From Bacillota bacterium (lineage in GTDB: Bacteria; Bacillota; Clostridia; Acetivibrionales; Acetivibrionaceae), in NCBI GenBank assembly GCA_023398495.1, contig JAEWSG010000008.1, positions 1 through 64,000 of the forward strand: a stretch of DNA of 64,000 nucleotides, read 5' to 3'. Under the pieces are notes generated by a model. It did no database searches and had not been told where the DNA came from. It saw only the letters and a program-made list of their open reading frames with translations. Shown here one piece after another: positions 35,479 through 44,132 of this stretch (position 1 is the stretch's first letter; the number at the start of each line of letters is the position of its first letter). The position numbers were made by a program, and so were the translations under genes.

Positions 35479-36633
35479 TTAACCATATAACTTTTTTGCT
35501 TTTTCAAGGTATCCAAGAGCATTTATTATCTGTGCATCTTCAAGAATAATACACTCTCCACCTATAACCTCACCTATTTTCTCCTTCAGTAATTCTCCCA
35601 TCCTTCCATCAAGTGCACATACACCTCCACCATAAAGAAGAGCATACTTTATTCTTCCCTTTTCGCTCAGACTTTTAACTTTATTATTTATTAGCACAGA
35701 TATTATATTTGACAACTGAGCAAGATTTTCTTCGAATAAACCTATAATACTAAATGTCTCGCCCGTCTCAAGGTCAATTTCTCCTTTACGGTACCTTCTT
35801 TTCAAGCATGTGTCTATATCAGCCCTGTCAACAATTGTATTATATTTTTCCCTTACAAGGTCTATAATTGGTTGTTTTGCTGATGAGATCCCCATATCAA
35901 TCCCCATACAGAGTTTTTGCTTGAACTCAGGAACAATCCTCCCATCCCCATCGTCTTTAAAGACTAAAGCTATTACATCACTTGTAAACTCTCCAATATC
36001 AATTCCAAGTATTGTGCGGTCAATTATTTCTTCCTCGCTGAACATGTTTTTGTTTGCCGTATTTAGAATTGTTTTATCCAATGCACCTAAACCTTCGATT
36101 TCAGTATGTACTTCTTTAACATCAATCTCCACTTCAACTTCATGTGTCCCTCTAAAAATAATCTTATGCTTGCCAAGAAGTCTGCTTACAAATTCATCTC
36201 TGCCTGTTCTGTACTGAAGGAAAGGAAGTCCTGTAACCATCCTGATCTGTTCATGCACCTGTTTCATATCACAGGAATGTTCATCAACTACTGCTGCAGC
36301 AACAGATGCAAGCATGCAAACTAAAAGCAATTCATCTCCAGCTTTTGCTTTTCCTATTGTTCTTTCTTTTATACTTACCCCTTCCATTTCTTTTGCATGA
36401 TTGCCCACATAAAACCTTCCAAGCTCCTTCTTGTTCGAATTATCTTCGTAATTGAGAATTATCTCAACATCCATGGAATCCTTTAATGCTCTCTTATTCA
36501 CTTCCAGTAATTCAAGCCCTTGATCATAGCTTCTGTATGGTGCTGCAATAGTCGGAATAATAATGGTTTTTCCACCTTCAAGAGCCGTTTTAACAGTATT
36601 GTTTCCTCCATCGATACCTACTAGAACCGCCAT
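35479..36633 (-). CDS. ParM/ALP-like actin-family ATPase, short paralogue
   Basis: 384 aa. Actin/ASKHA motifs: phosphate-1 loop VGIDGGNNTVKTAL (about residue 5), phosphate-2 loop ILGIDIGEFTSDVIAL (about 225) and the adenosine motif LLYGGGVCALDG (about 345). This fits the ParM/StbA-ALP group of bacterial filament-forming actins. The start at 36633 follows GGGGGGTATAGCT. It lies 71 bases behind a longer paralogue (36705-38600) with which it shares much of its sequence. No parR-like DNA-binding gene or obvious centromere is adjacent, so plasmid partition is not supported; the role is unknown. Confidence 0.85.
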   Translation of the reverse strand: MAVLVGIDGGNNTVKTALEGGKTIIIPTIAAPYRSYDQGLELLEVNKRALKDSMDVEIILNYEDNSNKKELGRFYVGNHAKEMEGVSIKERTIGKAKAGDELLLVCMLASVAAAVVDEHSCDMKQVHEQIRMVTGLPFLQYRTGRDEFVSRLLGKHKIIFRGTHEVEVEIDVKEVHTEIEGLGALDKTILNTANKNMFSEEEIIDRTILGIDIGEFTSDVIALVFKDDGDGRIVPEFKQKLCMGIDMGISSAKQPIIDLVREKYNTIVDRADIDTCLKRRYRKGEIDLETGETFSIIGLFEENLAQLSNIISVLINNKVKSLSEKGRIKYALLYGGGVCALDGRMGELLKEKIGEVIGGECIILEDAQIINALGYLEKAKKLYG

Positions 36634-36704
36634 AGCTATACCCCCCATCACGATGTTTTTTCTATATACATGAACTTTTGTCGTCCTTTTCTTATTCCTT
36701 ACCG

Positions 36705-38600
36705 CTAAACTATCCAATACTGCCCAAGTTTCTCGTAAAGTACTTCAATTGGACTTTCATCAGTAATTTCAACATACTCTCCACCCTCATATTCATCGAG
36801 GTATGTTCCGGGATAAATGGTATACGAACCGCAATCCCTCCCATCATTCTGCTCTTTTTCTAAATTGTACACGGGACAGACTATCCTCTGAACATATATC
36901 CGGTGAAGGCAATTGCTGCAACACTGAAGTGCACCATTACTTTTAGACAGCACGTTCCACTTTTGATGAAATCTGAAGAAAAATGTGTCTTTTCTTTCAA
37001 GAATTTTTATAGAACCTATTTCTACAAGTGACAATAGAAATAATCTTTCATTTTCTACACGAATCTTTATATGGCTTATATTGTGGCTTGTTTCATACCA
37101 CAAATCTTCATTATCTTCAATTATTCCTTTCCCAGAATCATGGACAATAACATCCAAACCTCTTTCTCTCGCTTTTTGAGCCTCCTCTTTTGCAGCTTGA
37201 ACTCTCATTTCCCACTCAAGCTTCTTATCATGATGCTCTAGATACTTGTTCCCAACAAATGCAGCAACTGCACCTCTAACCGTTTTAGCTTCCCATACTG
37301 TTCCGTTCTTTAATATCAGAAGCTTTAAAGGCATCGTGGCCTCTTTCTTTTCATCCATGCCCGGCCCATACAAAAGGCGATTTTGCTCAATGATCTTCAC
37401 TGGTTCTTCTGTCAGCTGTGCCTCAATTTTTTTTCCAGTTGCACGAAGTGAACTGAATACTTTAATCGCCCTTTCAAGATAGCTTTTTGCATTAGCTGAT
37501 TGAGGTTCCTCTACTATTGAGCAGACCCCTCCTATCAATCCCTCCATACCAGATTTCAAAAAATTCCCCATTCCATAATCCAAAACACAAACGCCTCCAC
37601 CATATAAAAGAATATGTTTTATTCTTCCTTTTTCTCCGGCGTTCTTTATCCTGTTATTTATTAACGTATAAATGGAATCTGCTAATTGCTTCAGGTTTTC
37701 TTCATAAAGGCCGATGATGTTTAATGTTTTGCCGCTGTCTAAGTCAATATCCCCTCTTCTCTGTTTTCTTTTAAGTGTATTATCAATATCATATCGATCA
37801 ATAACCGTATTATACTTTTCCCTTAAAAAATCTATCAAAGGCTGCTTTGCATTAGCTATCCCAAGGTCTATACCCATACACAGCTTAAGTTTGTACTCCT
37901 GTGAAACCATACCCATCTCATTTTCCATAAATGTCAATGCAATTATTTCACTGGTAAATTCGCCTATTTCAACTCCAAGAATCGTTCGGTCAATCAATTC
38001 GTCTTCACGGTACAAGTACTCTCCCAAATCATTGAGAATAAGTTTTTTTAAAGCTTCTGCCCCTTCCATTACAACCTGAACATCTGTTATATCAAGTACC
38101 ACCTCCATACTGTAACTTCCCCTGAATATTACCTTATGGCATCCTAAAAACTGCTTTGCATAATTTTCCCTGTCTTTTTTATATTGTAAAAAAGGTAGTC
38201 CAGTTACCATACGAACCTGCTCATCAATCTCTCCTTCATATTTACCCCGTGCTTTTGCAGCTGCAACTGCCAGTGACACCAGCATACATACAAGAAGATC
38301 CCTGTCCCCGAATTTATCCTTCCCTATTTTCCTTTCAGTAATATTTATCCCTTCCATTTCCTTTGCATATTCTCCAACATAGAATCTTCCAAACTCCTTC
38401 TTCTGTCTCTCGTCCCTGTAGTTTAATACTACTTCAGCATCAAGAAATTCCTTTAATGGTCTCCTGTACTGTTCAAGTATTTCAAGTCCCTGATCATAAT
38501 CACGGTAGGGTGCCAATATTGTAGGAATTATAATTGCCTCATCCCCATCTATTGCTGTTATTACAGTATTATTTCCTCCATCTATACCAACTTCCAACAT
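36705..38600 (-). CDS. ParM/ALP-like actin-family ATPase with Cys-containing C-terminal extension
   Basis: 631 aa. Residues 1-380 are an actin-like ATPase paralogous to the gene downstream: VGIDGGNNTVITAI, ILGVEIGEFTSEIIAL and LLYGGGVCVLDYG. An added region of about 240 residues follows: a charged helical part (EWEMRVQAAKEEAQKARERG, about 455) and a Cys cluster (CCSNC then two further Cys, about 560-590) that might bind zinc. I do not recognise the extension. The ATG has AGGGGATTAGT upstream. It is the first gene of a two-gene unit, divergent from a zinc-ribbon gene. Confidence 0.82.
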   Translation of the reverse strand: MLEVGIDGGNNTVITAIDGDEAIIIPTILAPYRDYDQGLEILEQYRRPLKEFLDAEVVLNYRDERQKKEFGRFYVGEYAKEMEGINITERKIGKDKFGDRDLLVCMLVSLAVAAAKARGKYEGEIDEQVRMVTGLPFLQYKKDRENYAKQFLGCHKVIFRGSYSMEVVLDITDVQVVMEGAEALKKLILNDLGEYLYREDELIDRTILGVEIGEFTSEIIALTFMENEMGMVSQEYKLKLCMGIDLGIANAKQPLIDFLREKYNTVIDRYDIDNTLKRKQRRGDIDLDSGKTLNIIGLYEENLKQLADSIYTLINNRIKNAGEKGRIKHILLYGGGVCVLDYGMGNFLKSGMEGLIGGVCSIVEEPQSANAKSYLERAIKVFSSLRATGKKIEAQLTEEPVKIIEQNRLLYGPGMDEKKEATMPLKLLILKNGTVWEAKTVRGAVAAFVGNKYLEHHDKKLEWEMRVQAAKEEAQKARERGLDVIVHDSGKGIIEDNEDLWYETSHNISHIKIRVENERLFLLSLVEIGSIKILERKDTFFFRFHQKWNVLSKSNGALQCCSNCLHRIYVQRIVCPVYNLEKEQNDGRDCGSYTIYPGTYLDEYEGGEYVEITDESPIEVLYEKLGQYWIV

Positions 38601-38677
38601 ACTAATCCCCCTAACACCAAAAAAGCATTATTAGCCGTACATTCTCTTTATATAATTAATAGATGCTTGTACCTCGT

Positions 38678-38683
38678 ATTATA
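38678..38683 (-). promoter_or_regulatory. possible -10 box of the actin-like gene pair
   Basis: A perfect TATAAT on the minus strand about 80 bases before the ATG; no convincing -35 at standard spacing (TTATCT at 18 is the best). Confidence 0.3.
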
Positions 38684-38767
38684 TTCCTATTTTTCACTGA
38701 GAGATAACGAAAAAACAACAACCTATTTTAATATTTTGACAATTTGAGATTAACAAAGGTACAGTTC

Positions 38768-38796
38768 TTGATTTCCAGACAAGATAGAAATATAAT
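38768..38796 (+). promoter_or_regulatory. sigma-A promoter of the zinc-ribbon gene
   Basis: TTGATT (38768-38773), a 17-base spacer and TATAAT (38791-38796) on the plus strand, about 50 bases before the start codon. Confidence 0.7.
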
Positions 38797-38846
38797 GGTG
38801 TATATTGGTTAGTTTTGCTTAGTCAGTTATAAAAGGGGGAGAAAAA

Positions 38847-39152
38847 ATGAGTGGAATAATGCGTGCGTTGGAAAAGGCAACAAGTGCAGAAAGTCAGTTA
38901 TCAAGAAACCAATTTGAAAGGTTAATGCTCATAACAGAGGCACTTTGGGAAATTCTTAAAGAGGAACACAACTATACCGATGAAATACTAATTGAAAAAC
39001 TCAGGATTATTGACTTAAAGGACGGCAGAGAAGATGGCAGAGTACTTCTACCGCCTTCAAAATGTAGTCACTGCAATAAAACCTTAGAGAAAGGTGCTGA
39101 TGTTTGTATATACTGTGGTTCTCCTGTTAAGGGAGATGTATTCTACCGATAA
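38847..39152 (+). CDS. small protein with C-terminal zinc ribbon
   Basis: 101 aa. The first 65 residues are predicted helical and soluble (RALEKATSAESQLSRNQF...), and the tail carries a rubredoxin-like zinc ribbon CSHCNKTLEKG...CIYCGSP (two CxxC pairs, residues about 73-92). GGGGGAGAAAAA precedes the ATG, and a promoter lies just upstream. It is divergent from the actin-like gene pair and shares their control region. I do not recognise a named family. Confidence 0.8.
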   Translation: MSGIMRALEKATSAESQLSRNQFERLMLITEALWEILKEEHNYTDEILIEKLRIIDLKDGREDGRVLLPPSKCSHCNKTLEKGADVCIYCGSPVKGDVFYR

Positions 39153-39250
39153 CTTGCAGGAAATATTTTTTTCATCTTCCATTAACATAATAAAAGTGTT
39201 ATTATATAAAATGCTCTAATTAATTTAGTTAACAGAAAGGTGGAAAAACA

Positions 39251-39490
39251 ATGGCTACAAATGATAAAGTAAACAATATTGATGCACTTATTGAGGCAAC
39301 AAAGGACGAGAATGACACAGAGAGAAAACAAAACTGGGCAGGTTTTGTAGAAACAACTGTGGTAAACTTTTTCATTGATTGCAAACTTGAAAAGATCAAT
39401 ATTGAAGATGGAAGAGGCAATAAAGCCAAATTAGTGAGACAAAAGGACGATACAATAAAAGTTGAATATACATCTACTACTACCCTATAA
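39251..39490 (+). CDS. hypothetical small protein
   Basis: 79 aa, acidic and soluble, no membrane segment or Cys. AGAAAGGTGGAAAAACA precedes the ATG and a strong terminator lies two bases past the stop, so it looks like a real one-gene unit. I do not recognise the family; VETTVVNFFIDCKLEKINIE in the middle looks like a small beta-strand domain. Confidence 0.7.
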   Translation: MATNDKVNNIDALIEATKDENDTERKQNWAGFVETTVVNFFIDCKLEKINIEDGRGNKAKLVRQKDDTIKVEYTSTTTL

Positions 39491-39491
39491 T

Positions 39492-39520
39492 ATTAAAAGC
39501 CGAGTTTTCGGCTTTTTTAA
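39492..39520 (+). terminator. Rho-independent terminator
   Basis: AAAGCCGA, GTTT loop, TCGGCTTTTTT on the plus strand, directly after the 79-aa gene. Confidence 0.88.
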
Positions 39521-39657
39521 TGCCTGTAAATAACCTAATCTTACTGGAAAGCATGATATTTCATCATAATATTATAGCTATAAATGCTGGCATATAACAA
39601 ATAAGTATGATAAAATATAATTAGTGCTTTTTTTTACAAATTTTTTAGAGGTGACAC

Positions 39658-42054
39658 ATGAAAAAAATTAATATTTCCTTCATTCTACTTTTGTTACTGG
39701 TAACCAATCTATTTAATTTCCCTGTTATCAAAGCTTCATCCGGAATACAAGTTGTCGTAAGAGGAGAACCTCTTACACTTTCAATACCACCTGTTATTGA
39801 ATCAGATCGTACTCTTGTTCCCATGAGAGACATATTTGAAAGTCTGGACGCTTACATAGAGTGGGATGGTAGCACAAAAACAGTAACTGCTCTTAAAGGT
39901 GACACTGCTGTCAAGCTGAAAATAGGAGATAAAACAGCTTATTTAAACAATGAATCCATACAATTGGAAGTACCTGCTAAAATAATAAATGACAAGACCT
40001 TTGTCCCTCTCAGGTTTATAGGCGAGTCATTAGGTGCAGAAGTTGATTGGAATAATAACACGAGAACAGTTACTATTACAGTTGACAACAGCAGTGAAAT
40101 ACACGGAAATACTTCAGGGAACATTTCCAATGGCGGTTTCGCATGCGAAAAAGATGATTGGATTTATACTTCCATGTATAAAAACGGTCTCTGGAAGATA
40201 AAAAAAGACGGTTCTGAAAAAGTTCAAATCAGTGAAAACTCCGCCAATTATCTTAATATAAGCGGTGACTGGATCTATTATTCCGGTTCTACTTACCTTC
40301 CGGAAAATGATAGATTAAGGCTTTTTAAAATGAAGTTGGACGGAAGTTCAGTTTCAAAACTTTCTTTGAGTATCGTAGAATTTGTTAACGTTGTTGGTGA
40401 TTGGATATATTACATAGATGCAAGCAGCGGAAACAAACCATATAAAGTAAGACTGGACGGCAAAGGCAAATGCAAGATAAGTGACGTACAAATGAAGTAC
40501 ATGATCGTCGATGATGGTTGGATATACTTTCAAAAAACAAGTTCCGATACCCTTTGGAAAATGAGAACAAACGGCTCCGACCAAAAAGAACTCTCTTATA
40601 TATACGGGTCTAAACTTAAAATTATCAAGGATGGCAACTGGTTGTATTACATCAGCGACGGTTTTGAACCGGGTATTTACAAAATTGATATTGACGGCGA
40701 CAATGAAGAATTGATTGTCGGTGGTTCAATCAAAAGTATTGACCATTCCGATGGCTGGCTTTACTATAACAGTGAGTTTGAGAACCTTTACAAAATAAAA
40801 GACGATCTGAGTAGCAGAAAAACTATTGGCAGCGGAATTGCAGGAGAGTTCCAACTTGTTGATAATTGGGTTTATTATACAGAATATCATGCTGAAAGTG
40901 GTGAAGAATACAGAATAAATACAGAGAGTTCTGTGAAACAGAGGCTTGATGCTGATACACCTTTAAAGGATATACCTGTCGCTATCTCCAAAAATCAGAC
41001 CTACCCACCAAAGCCTGTTACTTTTTCTGATGCAACTACCGGAACAGTTATCTTAAGTCCTAAGGATATAGCGAAGAATAAAGATGCCGTTACACATATA
41101 AAAACTTTTGATGAAGATGGAAAACAACTAGCCTCTGGAAGTGGATTCAATATTAAAAGTGATGGAGTTATCATAACAAATTACCACGTAATTTCTGGTG
41201 CCTCTTCAATAACCTGTACCTTAAACAACAATGAACAATATGAAGTGGATTATATACTCAACTATAATATTCTCAAAGATATTGCAATATTGAAGCTAAA
41301 GGAAGCCTCCAACTTACCTGTGGTCAGATTAGGAGATTCAGACAAGGTTGAACTGGCTGAAGATGTAGTGGCTATCGGTAATCCTTTAGAATTTCAAAAC
41401 ACCGTCACTACAGGTATTATAAGCGGTATCAGAAATATGTTCGGAATAGATTATATCCAGACAAGTGCTTCAATTTCTCCAGGCAGCAGCGGCGGACCTC
41501 TTTTCAACTCATACGGAGATGTTATAGGTATAACAAGCATGACTATTCTTAATTCTCAAAATATAAACTTTGCAGTACCTATTAACAGTGTGAAAAAACT
41601 ATTTGCTACATCCTGTGTTATTCCAATAGACAGCCTGAGCCTTTACGAAAGTTCTGCTGAGGAATTTGAACCAAATAATGATTTGAATACCGCAAACGAA
41701 ATTATACCAAACCAGTATTTAGAGGGAAGTTTTATTAAAAGTGATGATATAGACTATTATTCCTTTACATTATATAAGCCCGGCAAAATATCAATTTTTG
41801 CTTTAAGCTATGAAGACATGTATTCACGTTCAAACTCTTCCAATGTTAGCATGACCTTATTAGACAAGGATGGTAAGGTTATTTCCTCAAGCATTGAGGC
41901 TACTGAAGTTGATACTGTTATCCAAAAGATTTCGAACGACCTTGACACCGGAAAATACTTTATTGCAGTTAAAGGAAAAACCCCTTCAGGTAGTATATCC
42001 AGTTTTAGCTATAAAATGTCAAGCTATACAATTCAAACGTATCTGGAGGATTAA
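39658..42054 (+). CDS. secreted modular serine protease: copper amine oxidase-like N-domain, DUF5050-like repeats, HtrA-like trypsin domain, PPC domain
   Basis: 798 aa with a signal peptide (hydrophobic core 5-24, cleavage near residue 26). Residues about 30-145 are a Cu_amine_oxidN1-type domain (RTLVPMRDIFESL, KTFVPLRFIGESLGAEVDW), used as a wall or surface module in clostridia. About 155-440 hold repeated DGWIYY-type strands as in DUF5050, probably a beta-propeller-like fold. The S1C protease follows: His in TNYHVISG (about 510), Asp in LKDIAILKL (about 540), Ser in PGSSGGPLFN (about 612). The last 130 residues (FEPNNDLNTANEI) form a pre-peptidase C-terminal domain. There is no PDZ domain, unlike classical HtrA. 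A monocistronic gene with its own terminator. Confidence 0.88.
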   Translation: MKKINISFILLLLLVTNLFNFPVIKASSGIQVVVRGEPLTLSIPPVIESDRTLVPMRDIFESLDAYIEWDGSTKTVTALKGDTAVKLKIGDKTAYLNNESIQLEVPAKIINDKTFVPLRFIGESLGAEVDWNNNTRTVTITVDNSSEIHGNTSGNISNGGFACEKDDWIYTSMYKNGLWKIKKDGSEKVQISENSANYLNISGDWIYYSGSTYLPENDRLRLFKMKLDGSSVSKLSLSIVEFVNVVGDWIYYIDASSGNKPYKVRLDGKGKCKISDVQMKYMIVDDGWIYFQKTSSDTLWKMRTNGSDQKELSYIYGSKLKIIKDGNWLYYISDGFEPGIYKIDIDGDNEELIVGGSIKSIDHSDGWLYYNSEFENLYKIKDDLSSRKTIGSGIAGEFQLVDNWVYYTEYHAESGEEYRINTESSVKQRLDADTPLKDIPVAISKNQTYPPKPVTFSDATTGTVILSPKDIAKNKDAVTHIKTFDEDGKQLASGSGFNIKSDGVIITNYHVISGASSITCTLNNNEQYEVDYILNYNILKDIAILKLKEASNLPVVRLGDSDKVELAEDVVAIGNPLEFQNTVTTGIISGIRNMFGIDYIQTSASISPGSSGGPLFNSYGDVIGITSMTILNSQNINFAVPINSVKKLFATSCVIPIDSLSLYESSAEEFEPNNDLNTANEIIPNQYLEGSFIKSDDIDYYSFTLYKPGKISIFALSYEDMYSRSNSSNVSMTLLDKDGKVISSSIEATEVDTVIQKISNDLDTGKYFIAVKGKTPSGSISSFSYKMSSYTIQTYLED

Positions 42055-42284
42055 TGAAAATTACAAGAAACTTTAAGGTTCAGGGCTTTCCTCTTTTCTA
42101 AAGAAAACTCTGGAAACTTTCAAATTGTAACTCTTGCAAACTCTTAAGGTTAGATAAGCCTCCGAGGATTTGCGAGAGTTTTTTATTCTAAATGTTTTAC
42201 ATGTACCAGTATCATAACGGGTATACTATTCTTTTTATAAAGTTTGTTTTTTAACAAATATTGTTTCGATGTTTGCCGCAGCTA
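42055..42284 (+). other. intergenic tail of the protease gene
   Basis: Holds the terminator described separately and AT-rich sequence without a coding frame I would support. Confidence 0.4.
42129..42187 (+). terminator. terminator of the protease gene
   Basis: AACTCTTGCAAA and TTTGCGAGAGTT can pair across a 35-base loop, followed by TTTTA. Confidence 0.65.
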
Positions 42285-42291
42285 GTATTAC

Positions 42292-42505
42292 GGGTGCATA
42301 TTGTTTAAGTAAAGAAAAATATGTAAGAAACATTGTGAAGCAAGTCGTAGAGACTGTTAATACGACGAGGAAAGGGAGAGCATTGTCTGAGCGAAGCGAG
42401 TTTTGCTCGACCCTGAGGAGAATTTACAGGCTCTAGGCTGCGAAACTTAAGTTTCTGGAATATTTTTCTTCACATTTGCTAAATGCAATTTATATAAATG
42501 CACCC
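42292..42505. repeat. MITE-like repeat, family R1, copy C (best preserved)
   Basis: 214 bases, inverted relative to copies A and B, ending in perfect GGGTGCAT and ATGCACCC. The 7-bp sequence GTATTAC flanks both sides (42285-42291 and 42506-42512). Subterminal repeats (AAGAAAAATAT) and the central GAGCGAAGCGAG...CTCG hairpin are shared with the other copies. It lies just upstream of the DUF362 gene. Confidence 0.85.
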
Positions 42506-42589
42506 GTATTACAACTTTGTTTACAGCTTCCGCTAGGGTATGATATAATATATAATTGTTTTAGAAAAATGGGACGAAAGGAAACACAA

Positions 42590-43876
42590 ATGAAAAAATC
42601 AAAAGTTGCAATAATTAAAACAAAACCCTCTACGGTCATTGAGGACTACCATAGATTGATGAATCTGGCAGATTATCAAGACTATATTGATAAAACTGCT
42701 GATACTGCACTAAAAATAAATATAAGCTGGCATTTCTTTTACCCCGGAAGTTCAACTACACCTTGGCAGCTCGAAGGCGTTATTCGTTCGATGAAGCAGG
42801 ATGGCTATAATAAAGACCTGATTCATGGCTGCCACAATAGAACAGTGGTAATTGATTCACATTTAGGAGAAAGAGAAAACAAGCAGGTCAATGTAATAGA
42901 GTCACACGGCCTGAGAAATATACACCTTTATGAAGGTGAAGAATGGATTGACATACGGGAAGCGGTAGGCGACCTTACAAAGAAGTTTCTTTGCCTGAAC
43001 GAGGTTTATCCAAAGGGTTTTTCAATACCTAAACGATTTATCGGTGAAAACATAATCCATCTTCCTACAGTAAAGACTCATGTTTTTACCACAACTACAG
43101 GTGCGATGAAAAATGCTTTTGGAGGCCTTTTAAATGAACGCCGCCACTGGACGCACCCGGTTATACATGAAACTTTAGTCGATCTACTGATGATACAAAA
43201 AAAGATCCACAGAGGCGTATTTGCAGTTATGGACGGAACCTTTGCCGGAGATGGCCCGGGGCCAAGATGTATGATTCCCCATGTAAAAAATGTCACCCTA
43301 GCGTCAGCCGATCAGGTGGCAATTGACGCCGTTGCTGCAAAGTTAATGGGATTTGATCCTCTGAAGGATTGCAAATTTATTCGTCTTGCCCATGATTTAG
43401 GACTTGGTTGTGGTGATGTAAAAGAAATTGAAATAGTTGGTGATCTTGATGCTTTAGATGAAAAATGGAATTTTGTCGGTCCATTTGAGAAAATGACTTT
43501 TGCAAGCAAGGGACAACACCTGATATATTGGGGACCTCTGAAAAAACCTATGGAGTGGTCATTAAAGACTATATTGGCTCCCTGGTCTTATATTGCAAGT
43601 GTCCTTTACCATGATTTTTATTGGTATCCAAGTCACTACAGCAGGGTAAAGGAAATCTTGAATTCCGATTGGGGTCGCTTATTTGCCAACTGGGAGCATT
43701 TGGAGTTACCGTCGGATGATTTATCACTTAAAGGTTGGAATGATCTTGGTGACAAAGCTTTGGAATTATCTCAGGAGTCCAATAAAATGCTGCATAAAGC
43801 ATTTAAGGTACTTGGAGGTGCGATAAAGGAAGCACCGGAGTTTTCAAAAAAGAAATTAGCCAATAAAAGAAATTAG
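42590..43876 (+). CDS. DUF362 domain protein
   Basis: 428 aa. The region LPTVKTHVFTTTTGAMKNAFGGLL (broken here at about residues 155-178), followed by LNERRHWTH and MDGTFAGDGPGP, is the DUF362 core, a family of uncharacterised proteins sometimes fused to ferredoxin domains. No ferredoxin Cys motif is present here. The ATG at 42590 follows GAAAGGAAACACAA; earlier in-frame starts fall in the upstream repeat. A hairpin terminator follows. The function is unknown. Confidence 0.85.
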   Translation: MKKSKVAIIKTKPSTVIEDYHRLMNLADYQDYIDKTADTALKINISWHFFYPGSSTTPWQLEGVIRSMKQDGYNKDLIHGCHNRTVVIDSHLGERENKQVNVIESHGLRNIHLYEGEEWIDIREAVGDLTKKFLCLNEVYPKGFSIPKRFIGENIIHLPTVKTHVFTTTTGAMKNAFGGLLNERRHWTHPVIHETLVDLLMIQKKIHRGVFAVMDGTFAGDGPGPRCMIPHVKNVTLASADQVAIDAVAAKLMGFDPLKDCKFIRLAHDLGLGCGDVKEIEIVGDLDALDEKWNFVGPFEKMTFASKGQHLIYWGPLKKPMEWSLKTILAPWSYIASVLYHDFYWYPSHYSRVKEILNSDWGRLFANWEHLELPSDDLSLKGWNDLGDKALELSQESNKMLHKAFKVLGGAIKEAPEFSKKKLANKRN

Positions 43877-43940
43877 CCAACAAAGTAAATTCCAAATAAT
43901 TATTTAGGCATATATTGCACAATTCTATCAAATTAAAAAG

Positions 43941-43990
43941 AGCGGCTTGCATTATCGATTGGAAATCGAAGTGCAATGCCGTTTTTTTAT
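43941..43990 (+). terminator. terminator of the DUF362 gene
   Basis: CGGCTTGCATT with AATGCCG plus inner CGATT/AATCG pairs form a long hairpin followed by TTTTTTT on the plus strand. Confidence 0.8.
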
Positions 43991-44007
43991 ACTGTAAAAT
44001 AATCCAT

Positions 44008-44062
44008 TTAACATAGATTTAACTTTTCCTTAATTATGTATTAATTTTGTTTTAATAGTATA
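44008..44062 (+). promoter_or_regulatory. Pho box: five TTAA(C/T) repeats phased at 11 bp
   Basis: TTAAC at 44008 and 44019, TTAAT at 44030, 44041 and 44052, each exactly 11 bases from the next. This matches the direct-repeat arrangement bound by PhoP/PhoB regulators, at the right distance upstream of pstS and close to a phoPR pair. Confidence 0.8.
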
Positions 44063-44132
44063 AAAACATAAAATATTTAGGGGTGAAATAATGAATACTA
44101 TAATAAAAGCAAAAATAATAAGGAGTGACAAA

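Noticed and set aside
35479..38600. Plasmid partition (parM/parR/parC) locus
   Set aside because: No parR-like gene and no obvious iteron array; the surroundings are chromosomal housekeeping and glycan genes.
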